Both the position numbers and the translations under genes were made by a program. From contig NCCR01000284.1 in the NCBI GenBank assembly GCA_002279765.1, positions 1,628 to 7,223 of the forward strand: 5,596 nucleotides of DNA, written 5' to 3'. Below are positions 1 through 5,596 of this stretch, one piece after another; position 1 is the first letter of the stretch; each line of letters begins with the position of its first letter. A model generated the notes under the pieces. The model was not told the origin of the DNA and searched no databases. It worked only from the letters and a program-made list of their open reading frames with translations. The stretch comes from Verrucomicrobia bacterium 12-59-8 (GTDB lineage: Bacteria; Verrucomicrobiota; Verrucomicrobiae; Verrucomicrobiales; Verrucomicrobiaceae).

Positions 1-471
1 CATTGGTTCAACGATGACGTCTGTCTTGATCGAATTGGCGATGAAGCATTGTTCGTGCGCAAGATGATGCAGGTGAGCGACTTCTATGGCAGTGGGATGC
101 TTTTCACCGCCCCAGACGATGGTAGGATGCAGGGTGATCTGGCTGATCCAGGGCACGCCACGTTCGTTTTTCGTCATGATGCCTTCGGCTGCATCGTCAT
201 AGCTCTCGGGGAGAAAGCCGGCGTCGCAGGCGACGTGGAGGAACCAGAGCATGTGACAGCTTGAGACGGAGGCGATGAAGGTCTCCTCGGGATCGACGCC
301 TGCGGGGTTTGACCATGGGGCAGGGACAATCTGCGGGGAGGGGGAGCCGGGGATGGTGGCGCCGCCGTCGAAGTGGAGGGTGTGCTCGCGGGTGTAGCGG
401 CGGGCGAGGAAGTCGGGGCCTTGGTTTTTCCAGCGGACGGTGGCGGTGTGAGTATTGTTGCGACGCTGCAA
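1..471 (-). CDS. OsmC-like peroxiredoxin, 3' end outside window
   Basis: Reading the minus strand in the frame whose last in-window codon is 3-1 gives 157 residues of an OsmC/Ohr-fold protein. This family reduces organic hydroperoxides in the cytoplasm with a reactive cysteine pair. Visible hallmarks are HTATVRW near the N terminus, DPEETFIASVSSCHMLWFL with the peroxidatic-type Cys at about residue 72, and HHLAHEQCFIANSIKT with the second Cys at about 142. Both conserved cysteines are present. The family is about 150-160 residues, so only a few codons should be missing. I prefer the TTG at 471-469: AGGA lies 7 nt upstream and the family begins close to the HTATV segment. The frame stays open to ATGs at 537 and 588, with a stop at 591-589, and those longer starts cannot be excluded. 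It is transcribed divergently from the glycan cluster and is probably unrelated to it. Confidence 0.88.
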   Translation of the reverse strand, partial: MQRRNNTHTATVRWKNQGPDFLARRYTREHTLHFDGGATIPGSPSPQIVPAPWSNPAGVDPEETFIASVSSCHMLWFLHVACDAGFLPESYDDAAEGIMTKNERGVPWISQITLHPTIVWGGEKHPTAIEVAHLHHLAHEQCFIANSIKTDVIVEPM

Positions 472-782
472 AAGGCTTTTCCTGCTGTAAATGAGGATGT
501 CTTTGTCAACGACGGAAGAACAAGCGGAGACGGGCATGATGGAATGCGCCTCATGCTTTTGAGAACAAGAATGAAAGTGATGAATCATTTACGATGCAAC
601 TAATGGGAAGCAGTTGTCTCTCGCTGTGGGAAAGCAGCGGCTTTGGTTGGAAGGGGGGTTCGTGTCCATGCCAGCCCTTGTCAGATTCGATGAAAAATCA
701 TTCTGAGCCTCCTGCACAATGAGCGAGACAGGTCAAAAATTCACGTCTGGGAGATGATGCTGAATACGACGGCAAGTCATTT

Positions 783-807
783 TATGATAGGCGAAGCGCC
801 TATCATA
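783..807. repeat. Perfect 11-bp inverted repeat, 3-nt loop
   Basis: The arm TATGATAGGCG (783-793) and its exact reverse complement CGCCTATCATA (797-807) flank the loop AAG. Neither strand has a T-run directly after the hairpin, and the site sits upstream of both divergent genes, so a rho-independent terminator is unlikely. A dyad operator for a dimeric regulator, or a structural cruciform or RNA hairpin in a leader, fits better. The regulator is unknown. Confidence 0.7.
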
Positions 808-854
808 CAAATAAATAGTATCTTTATTACTGAGAAAAACTTGTGAGAAAACAG

Positions 855-883
855 TTGAAAAAATTTATGCGCCTACATATATC
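855..883 (+). promoter_or_regulatory. Candidate sigma70-like promoter for the glycan cluster
   Basis: TTGAAA (855-860, five of six matches to TTGACA) is followed after 17 bp by TATATC (878-883, four of six matches to TATAAT). This would start transcription near 890, giving a leader of about 105 nt to the preferred ATG at 998. AT-rich DNA yields such matches by chance, so this is a weak call. Confidence 0.3.
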
Positions 884-966
884 GTGCATTTAATGATCGC
901 GATTTCACGTGCCTCTTGGCGTTCTCAGAGCGCAATTTTTAGTGATCGAGAAAAGTACACCTCGCT

Positions 967-980
967 TATTCTTAAGAATA
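967..980. repeat. 14-bp perfect palindrome upstream of glycosyltransferase
   Basis: TATTCTTAAGAATA is its own reverse complement and ends 17 nt before the preferred ATG at 998. It may be an operator-like site or chance in AT-rich DNA. If translation began at 884 or 893 it would lie inside the coding region. Confidence 0.4.
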
Positions 981-997
981 TAAAACACAACAGAACA

Positions 998-1870
998 ATG
1001 TGCTACTTTCGAGGCAAACGGATTCTGCTGTGGACGCGCAAGCCTGGCCTTGGGGACATGGTGATGAATGCCATCTGCTGCGACATACTCAGAAGGGAGC
1101 ATGGCTTGGACGTATGGTTTGGCTGTCGTTACAACCCCTATGACCGTGATTTTCCCGAGATATTGAAGGGAATACCCTGCTACAAGTACCAGCCGGACTT
1201 GCGAACTCATCCGCTTCCCAACCAAGCCGAGCCAAGAGGTTATGCAGGAGGCAAGGACTACGCCGGGCAGAAGCATCCCTTCGACTTCATTCTGGATTTC
1301 CGCTACCACATGCATCTTGAGGTCAACACCCTCTTTCAATGCCTGGAGGAATTCGGTGTGTCCCGCATGAAAGTGCCTTGCGATGGTCTGCCGGTTCACA
1401 ACCTGCCGGGCATCGGCAAGACCTACGATGTCGTTCTCAGTCCGGACTGTGGAGGATGGAAGCCGGTGAGGGCGTACCGACGAGGCGTTGACCTTGAGGT
1501 ATTGCTGAACAAGCGGGGGATCTCTGTACTGAACCTCTCCAGAAGCGCCAGCCATGCGAAGCTCAGGCTGCCGGAAGTACTGGCACACGTGAAGGCGGCC
1601 AAACTGTTCATCGGCGTGGAAACTGGTCCGACACATCTGGTCTCCGGGGTTCACCAGCAGGCGCTGGTGCTGCAGTCAGGTATTCATAGGTCCGCTTTCT
1701 GGAATATTTATGCGCGCACGCATGTGGTGGAGAAGGAATGGGCATGCGGGGGAAGGAAATGCCAGGTTCGGAAACACGATGAGTGTGTCATTCCAGAAGG
1801 CGTCTGCATGGACCGGTATGCTCCTGAGGACATTGCGGAACTGGCCTGTGAACTGATCTCAAACAAATGA
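998..1870 (+). CDS. GT9 family (heptosyltransferase-like) glycosyltransferase
   Basis: This 290-residue protein resembles glycosyltransferase family 9, the ADP-heptose:LPS heptosyltransferases. Those are cytosolic GT-B enzymes that transfer a sugar from a nucleotide donor to a glycan acceptor. The N-terminal Rossmann half starts with RILLWTRKPGLGDMVMNAI (residues 8-26), matching the GxGDxxxxxP/A-type GT9 opening. The C-terminal half has KLFIGVETGPTHLVSG (202-217), the GT9 donor-site loop usually written as D/E-S/T-G-P-x-H-L. A late cysteine cluster (C250, C255, C263, C270) ending in GVCMDRYAPEDI is also typical of GT9 tails. At 290 residues it is somewhat short for the roughly 320-360 usual. 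I chose the ATG at 998 because similarity begins a few residues later. GTG 884 and ATG 893 are in-frame alternatives adding 38 or 35 residues of unlike sequence. No clear Shine-Dalgarno site is seen. The stop overlaps the next start as ATGA, so the two genes are probably translationally coupled. The donor and acceptor sugars cannot be read from sequence. Confidence 0.8.
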   Translation: MCYFRGKRILLWTRKPGLGDMVMNAICCDILRREHGLDVWFGCRYNPYDRDFPEILKGIPCYKYQPDLRTHPLPNQAEPRGYAGGKDYAGQKHPFDFILDFRYHMHLEVNTLFQCLEEFGVSRMKVPCDGLPVHNLPGIGKTYDVVLSPDCGGWKPVRAYRRGVDLEVLLNKRGISVLNLSRSASHAKLRLPEVLAHVKAAKLFIGVETGPTHLVSGVHQQALVLQSGIHRSAFWNIYARTHVVEKEWACGGRKCQVRKHDECVIPEGVCMDRYAPEDIAELACELISNK

Positions 1871-2429
1871 GCTTTGAAACATCCAAATGCACGGCGCGCA
1901 GACTTGCGCAGGGCCACCTGCTGAAGCTGGCTGGCAATGGAATCGACATAGGTGCCGGCGACGATCCTTTCCGTCCCCTCTCCGGTGTCTGCCGTCCTTG
2001 GGACAAAAAAAGCGGAGGGGGGGATGCCTCTGAACTTAAGGGCTTGGAGGCGGGCTCCCTGGACTATGTCTATGCTTCTCATTGCCTTGAGCATCTGCCT
2101 GATCCGGTTGAAGCCCTGAACCGCTGGGCGGATGTGATACGCAGCGGAGGCTTCATGTATGTGGCTGTTCCCGACTTTGATCTTTATGAGGGGGGGGGGG
2201 CATCCGCAACAAGTTCCACAAGGCCGCTTTTTCACTGCACCGTCCGTCAGATCCGGCGAAACCGCTCTACAATGTGGCGTCGCTGCTTCTCGGAACCCTG
2301 TCCTCAAGACTGAGGCTCTGGTACATCGGGCTGTGTGATGACAACTACAATTACGACCTGCCCTCCAGTGTTGACCAGACCCAGCGAGGGGCTGTCTGCC
2401 ATATCGAATTTATGGCTCAAAAAATATAA
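1867..2429 (+). CDS. SAM-dependent methyltransferase, frame broken at poly-G tract
   Basis: This is a class I (Methyltransf_11-like) enzyme. Visible parts are motif I GIDIGAGDDPF (residues 25-35), an acidic residue after strand 2 (D46), SLDYVYASHCLEHLPDP (64-80) and IRSGGFMYVAVPDFDLYE (91-108). The annotated frame then meets 11 G residues and reads nonsense to a stop at 2313. Reading in the -1 frame from 2199 instead gives GIRNKFHKAAFSL and later DQTQRGAVCHIEFMAQKI, ending at TAA 2427-2429. That is the normal C-terminal continuation of this family and has no internal stop. The intact protein would be about 187 residues and would need 9 or 12 G residues in place of 11. The start overlaps the glycosyltransferase stop (ATGA) and the next gene starts 26 nt after the stop, so it sits inside the operon. 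It is likely to O-methylate a sugar or related glycan precursor, inferred from context only. As written, the product loses its C-terminal 40%. Confidence 0.82.
2190..2200 (+). repeat. 11-G homopolymer at methyltransferase frameshift
   Basis: Eleven consecutive G residues begin with the last base of a GAG codon and end before CATCCGC. The coding frames on either side are offset by one base exactly here. Tracts of this length slip during replication and are also error-prone in some sequencing methods. Confidence 0.95.
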
Positions 2430-2455
2430 CTTCAAAATCAATCTCCCACTGATTC

Positions 2456-4417
2456 ATGAATGCAGTTTACAACAGCCACATATTAAAATGGAAGAACGTC
2501 AACTGGCCCGAGGAAGAGCGAAGGCTGCTTGAGAGCATCCAGAGCTGCAAAGGAAAGGAGGTGCTTGCCAAGGTCCGGCAGGGTGACAGGCTGGTGGAAC
2601 TGCCTTCGCCCAACGGCAATTTCAGCCGGAGACTTCAACTGGAGAAGATCAATCTGAAGGCAGGGTTTGATCTTGAACTCATCACGCGTGAACCGTGCAT
2701 GGCGGGACATGGGCAGCCGGCGGTCGAGCCAGAAAGGCCTGAGGATTTTGTGGACCGCGCCGATTACAACGCGCTGCAATGGAATGGTGAGCGAGGCACT
2801 GGAACCCTGGTGTCCAACCGCATGCGCAACACTCCCATGTTCTTCCGGCACAACGGCATGAACGCCGACGTGATGGACTTGTATGCTGGGCAGACACTGT
2901 TTCTGGTGCTCAACGGCGGGAGCCTTGAGGGCTTTGACTGGTCCCGGCTTAAGAAGCCGGGAATCTGCACCTTTGGAGTGAACAACGGCGCCCACGTCCT
3001 GCGTCCGACATTTTGGACTTCCGTGGACGATCCCACCCGGTTTCTGCGTTCGATCTGGCAGGATCCGACCATCACGAAATTCATTCCCATGTCGCATTTC
3101 CAGAAGCCGGTCTGGGACGAGTCTAAAAATGCGATTTCCAAATCGCAGGTGAAGGATTTCCCCAATGTTTACGGCTATCGCAGAAACGAGGCGTTTCAGG
3201 CCGCGCAGTGGCTTTATGAAGACACCATCAACTGGGGGAACCACGGCAAGCGGGGAGGAGGGCGCTCGGTCATGCTTGCGGCGCTGCGCATCGCCTTTCT
3301 GCTGGGCTTCCGCAGGGTCTGTCTGCTGGGCTGCGACTTTTACATGGATGACAACAACCGGTACTGGTTTGCGGAGCAGAGGTCAAAGCAGGCCATCTCC
3401 AACAATCAGAACAGCTACCGCATCATGATGAGCTATTTTGACGAGCTGCAGCCACACTTCTTAAACGCGGGTTTCCATGTGGTGAACTGCAACCCCAAAA
3501 GCCATTTAAAGGCGTTCCCCATGGCGGATCTTGAAGAGGAACTGCGTGCCGCGCAGGTTGACACCGGCGCCACGACGGTCGGCATGTATGTGGACCGCTA
3601 CAAAGAAACGAAACCAGCCGCACCAAAGCCGAATCCACCGCCGCCAGCTGCCCCCAAAGGGGCTGCGGCTCCCAAAGGTGTGTCTCCCGCGTACAAGACA
3701 TCCCGCCCCGCCGCTGTCTCCCCGGGAAGCGGGCGAAGGATGGAGGCAAAAACGCTGGGACAGATGATCAGTGTGATAAGAGCGAGCCCCCTGCAGCATC
3801 AGCCTTTTGCACACATGCGGCTTGAGTCGATGATCCCTGAAGACATTTATCAGGAGCTTCTGGAGAATCTGCCGGACAGGCGCTGCTACATCGCGCCGCA
3901 CCGCACCCCCGGTGCCGAGAGGGGGGCGGACGGGAGGCTCAGGCTTGGGCTTTCCAGCAGTGAGATTTCCCGGCTTCAGGGCGGACAGCAAAAGTTTTGG
4001 TCTCAAATGCGCACCGTGCTGCATGATCCCCGGCTTGAGTCCGCTTTGCGCATGGCGATGCGAAGCGGACTGAGACAGCGTTTTGGCGGTCATGCCGACA
4101 GTTTGAAATTTCAACCCAGGGCCGAGCTCTTGCACGATCCCGAGGGTTATTGCGGGGGGATTCATTCAGGGACTTCCCAGCAGGCCTTGATCCTCGAACT
4201 CCACCTGCCTCAGGACTGCAGCCAGTCCGATTCCGCCGCCACCCGATACTTCAGGCGTTCTGAATCAGGGGCGTTTGTCGCTGAGAAGACCCTGGACTTC
4301 ACCCCGCGTTCTGGGCACGCGTTTGTCGCAGGAGACAGCAGCTACCATGGTCTTGAGTCTACCATGACCGAAGACCGGCATCGAAACGCCCTGCTGGTCA
4401 CATACGAGATCAAATGA
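2456..4417 (+). CDS. DUF115/GT42-like domain fused to 2OG-Fe(II) oxygenase-like domain
   Basis: This is a 653-residue, apparently cytosolic protein with no signal peptide or membrane segment. Residues 1-140 are unassigned. Residues 145-360 look like the DUF115 (Maf/MptE-like) or GT42-like Rossmann fold: TLFLVLNGGSLEGFDWSRL (147-165) resembles the nucleotide-sugar loop NGPSL, followed by TFGVNN and FWTSVDDP, then FRRVCLLGCDFYMDD (285-299). Residues about 386-425 form a Pro/Ala/Lys-rich flexible linker. Residues about 436-653 resemble small 2-oxoglutarate/Fe(II) oxygenases: LLHDPEGYCGGIHSG (558-572), LELHLPQD (580-587), the PRSGHAFV strand and SYHGLEST (629-636), then R643, the expected 2OG-binding arginine. 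The first motif is HSG where relatives usually have HxD, so the iron-binding Asp is Gly572; H570 and H631 remain. The domain may therefore be a halogenase-type or inactive variant. An in-frame TGA at 2450-2452 forces the start to 2456 or later. No Shine-Dalgarno site is visible. It is third in the cluster, and a role in transferring or decorating glycans is inferred. Confidence 0.75.
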   Translation: MNAVYNSHILKWKNVNWPEEERRLLESIQSCKGKEVLAKVRQGDRLVELPSPNGNFSRRLQLEKINLKAGFDLELITREPCMAGHGQPAVEPERPEDFVDRADYNALQWNGERGTGTLVSNRMRNTPMFFRHNGMNADVMDLYAGQTLFLVLNGGSLEGFDWSRLKKPGICTFGVNNGAHVLRPTFWTSVDDPTRFLRSIWQDPTITKFIPMSHFQKPVWDESKNAISKSQVKDFPNVYGYRRNEAFQAAQWLYEDTINWGNHGKRGGGRSVMLAALRIAFLLGFRRVCLLGCDFYMDDNNRYWFAEQRSKQAISNNQNSYRIMMSYFDELQPHFLNAGFHVVNCNPKSHLKAFPMADLEEELRAAQVDTGATTVGMYVDRYKETKPAAPKPNPPPPAAPKGAAAPKGVSPAYKTSRPAAVSPGSGRRMEAKTLGQMISVIRASPLQHQPFAHMRLESMIPEDIYQELLENLPDRRCYIAPHRTPGAERGADGRLRLGLSSSEISRLQGGQQKFWSQMRTVLHDPRLESALRMAMRSGLRQRFGGHADSLKFQPRAELLHDPEGYCGGIHSGTSQQALILELHLPQDCSQSDSAATRYFRRSESGAFVAEKTLDFTPRSGHAFVAGDSSYHGLESTMTEDRHRNALLVTYEIK

Positions 4418-4486
4418 GGTCTGGTATTTTACGTTACAACTAACCATTTGGAATACATCGATTTAAAAAAATTAAACATCTAAATT

Positions 4487-5572
4487 ATGAGCTCCTCATC
4501 GTCAGAATTTCCTCCCCCCTCCTCGTCCTCTGAAGTTCCCTCCAGCTCGGAGCACTCTTCATCTTCAGCACCGAGTTCGTCATTTTCGGACTCCCACTCA
4601 TCTTCATCAGTTTCAGACTCTTCTTCGGGCTCGTCCTCTTCAAACTCCGAATCGTCGTCTTTATCGTCAAGCTCAGCCGGACCGGGGGATTCCAGCTCAT
4701 CGAGTGAAAGCGGCAATTCGTTTCAACCGCAGCAAAAGAGCACCCAGGCTCCGGTGGTTCCCGTGGATCAGAACGGGACAGGCCTGCCTTATTCCGAGAG
4801 CAAAGACCTCGACAGCCTGGGCAGAACGGTGATGCATGTCGATCAAATGGGGGTTGCCACCAAGTTCGCCTATGACAATGCCACGGGCGCGATGGTGCAG
4901 AAAATTGCGGATGCAGACACATCATCGGAGGGGGGGGCGGCCAGCCTCCTGACTGCTGGATCCTCCTCTTCTTCGTCTTCTTCCTCTCCTCCTTCTGAAG
5001 CGTCCAATCTCGTCACCGACTTTGAAACCGACGACAACGGCCGGGTGCTCCGTGAATACGGTCCGGTGCATGAAGTTCAACTGCGTGTGGACGAGCAGAC
5101 TGTGGAGGCGGCCATGGTGCGGACCATGAAGTACAACGTGTATCGCGACGACCTGCACCAGGTCTGGACCGCCTCAGGGTATGCCAGGGGCAACGGGCCC
5201 AACTACACGTTTGTGACCGTCGGTTCCGTGCACCTTTCCTTCATGAACGACTCAGGCCAGGTGACCGATGACATCGAGGCGGTCCGAGTGTGCGACATGG
5301 GCCCCCTGTCCGAGGCGGAAACTTTTCCACGTCCACGCTGGCGGCGCTGGACCCACAAGATCTACGACATGTGGGGCCATCTGCTCTCGCAACGCGTTTA
5401 TAGCAGGATCCCGGAAAGTGGAGAGGGTGAGAAAGACTACGACTACGCCGAGACCTGCTATGGCTACGACAGCATGGGCCGGCTGACCAGTGTCGGCTAT
5501 CCCGATGGCACCAGTGTCCAGTACGTCTATGAGGACACCGACTATCCGTTCCTGGAGACGGCGGAGGCCTGA
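4487..5572 (+). CDS. Serine-rich RHS/YD-repeat protein, probable fragment
   Basis: This 361-residue protein has degenerate YD repeats: LGRTVMHVDQMGVATKFAYD (111-130), DDNGRVLREYG (182-192), KIYDMWGHLLSQRVY (291-305) and CYGYDSMGRLTSVGYPDGTS (324-343). Such repeats build the beta-cocoon of RHS/Tc-toxin-type surface or secreted proteins. Residues 2-75 are mostly Ser with some Pro, Asp and Glu, and a second run of nine Ser lies at 159-167. RHS proteins usually exceed 1,000 residues and start with a signal or targeting region. This one starts directly in a Ser-rich linker and lacks both a signal peptide and the RHS core, which suggests a 5'-truncated or displaced piece. A stop at 4481-4483 rules out an earlier in-frame start. 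There is no Shine-Dalgarno site, and the 69 bp upstream are AT-rich with no obvious terminator. The stop at 5570-5572 comes soon after a typical repeat, and the sequence ends 24 nt later, so a frameshift before more RHS sequence cannot be judged. Confidence 0.7.
   Translation: MSSSSSEFPPPSSSSEVPSSSEHSSSSAPSSSFSDSHSSSSVSDSSSGSSSSNSESSSLSSSSAGPGDSSSSSESGNSFQPQQKSTQAPVVPVDQNGTGLPYSESKDLDSLGRTVMHVDQMGVATKFAYDNATGAMVQKIADADTSSEGGAASLLTAGSSSSSSSSSPPSEASNLVTDFETDDNGRVLREYGPVHEVQLRVDEQTVEAAMVRTMKYNVYRDDLHQVWTASGYARGNGPNYTFVTVGSVHLSFMNDSGQVTDDIEAVRVCDMGPLSEAETFPRPRWRRWTHKIYDMWGHLLSQRVYSRIPESGEGEKDYDYAETCYGYDSMGRLTSVGYPDGTSVQYVYEDTDYPFLETAEA
4490..4711 (+). repeat. Serine-rich low-complexity tract
   Basis: These codons encode residues 2-75 of the RHS fragment, over half of them serine. 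TCN and AGC/AGT codons are mixed, so the DNA is a degenerate pyrimidine-rich tract and not a pure microsatellite. This points to selection on the protein as well as repeat expansion. Read on the minus strand it yields a spurious Asp/Glu-rich frame. Confidence 0.85.
4930..4937 (+). repeat. 8-G homopolymer within RHS fragment
   Basis: Eight G residues encode part of the Ser-Glu-Gly-Gly-Ala stretch at residues 147-151. The frame is intact across it, since YD-type sequence continues on both sides. It is a second potential slippage site, shorter than the one in the methyltransferase gene. Confidence 0.85.
4961..4987 (+). repeat. Nine-serine run
   Basis: Nine consecutive Ser codons (mixed TCC, TCT and TCG) at residues 159-167 are followed by PPSEAS. 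This looks like an internal linker between YD-repeat segments of the RHS fragment. Confidence 0.9.
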
Positions 5573-5596
5573 TCGAACCCGTGATCGCCGGCGTTC

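Larger units (their letters stand above)
472..997. other. Divergent intergenic region
   Basis: No convincing gene lies here. Positions 472-588 could be the N-terminal extension or 5' leader of the OsmC gene. From about 590 to 775 the composition is like that of the coding regions, and I see no motif. From about 776 to 997 it turns distinctly AT-rich and holds an 11-bp inverted repeat, a weak sigma70-like promoter candidate and a 14-bp palindrome. The region must carry promoters for two divergent units. A GTG at 884 and an ATG at 893 are in frame with the glycosyltransferase. However, the 38-residue extension they would add does not look like GT9 sequence, so I treat it as non-coding. Confidence 0.6.

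Noticed and set aside
174..554. Minus-strand 126-residue Pro/Ser/Thr-rich frame
   Set aside because: It lies in a different frame from the OsmC-like protein that covers the same bases with clear family motifs; its low-complexity composition is that of an out-of-frame reading.
783..807. Inverted repeat as rho-independent terminator
   Set aside because: No T-run follows on either strand, and both neighbouring genes start, not end, towards this region.
905..1654. Minus-strand 249-residue open frame opposite the GT9 gene
   Set aside because: No recognisable motif, and the plus strand carries GT9 signatures throughout.
1708..2307. Minus-strand 199-residue open frame opposite the methyltransferase
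   Set aside because: The plus strand holds methyltransferase motifs on both sides of the frameshift; the minus frame has no family features.
2335..2532. Plus-strand 65-residue open frame spanning the methyltransferase end
   Set aside because: It overlaps the restored methyltransferase C terminus and the start of the fusion gene in another frame and has no recognisable content.
2483..3244. Minus-strand 253-residue open frame
   Set aside because: A shadow of the 653-residue fusion gene, without motifs or a start context.
3506..4165. Minus-strand 219-residue open frame
   Set aside because: Opposite the linker and oxygenase-like domain, whose plus-strand reading shows clear motifs.
4480..4716. 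Minus-strand highly acidic 78-residue frame
   Set aside because: The Asp/Glu richness is the mirror of TCN serine codons on the plus strand, not evidence of an acidic protein.
1..5596. tRNA, rRNA, CRISPR array, insertion sequence or attachment site
   Set aside because: I found no cloverleaf-like sequence, regularly spaced repeats, transposase motifs or flanking direct repeats.

Overview
The window is a moderately GC-rich bacterial segment. It most resembles a Verrucomicrobia/PVC-type or similar environmental Gram-negative genome: large RHS/YD-repeat proteins with polyserine linkers, gene starts without clear Shine-Dalgarno sites, and long G homopolymers inside genes. No rRNA, housekeeping marker or mobile-element gene is present to fix the taxon, so this placement is an inference.

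Layout: (1) Positions 1-471, minus strand: an OsmC-like thiol peroxidase, nearly complete, with its last codons off the left edge. (2) Positions 472-997: a divergent intergenic region that becomes AT-rich to the right. It carries a perfect 11-bp inverted repeat, a weak promoter candidate and a 14-bp palindrome. (3) Positions 998-4417, plus strand: a tight three-gene unit. It contains a GT9 (heptosyltransferase-like) glycosyltransferase, a short class I SAM methyltransferase whose frame is broken at an 11-G tract, and a 653-residue two-domain protein. The two-domain protein joins a DUF115/GT42-like domain through a Pro/Ala/Lys linker to a 2-oxoglutarate/Fe(II) oxygenase-like domain. (4) Positions 4487-5572, plus strand: a 361-residue RHS/YD-repeat fragment that opens with about 75 residues of serine-rich low complexity and has a second run of nine serines.

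The middle unit looks like a glycan transfer and decoration cassette: transfer (GT9), methylation (SAM enzyme), then a second transfer or modification (fusion protein). The serine-rich RHS protein lies only 69 bp downstream on the same strand with no visible terminator between, so it may be the acceptor of the modification. That link is a hypothesis from gene order.

The most notable single observation is in the oxygenase domain of the fusion. The usual HxD iron-binding motif reads His-Ser-Gly, while the distal His and the 2OG-binding Arg are kept. HxG/HxA is the pattern of Fe/2OG radical halogenases, although an inactive domain is the main alternative. The second is the 11-G tract that splits the methyltransferase, which could be a phase-variable switch, a sequencing error or a recent mutation.
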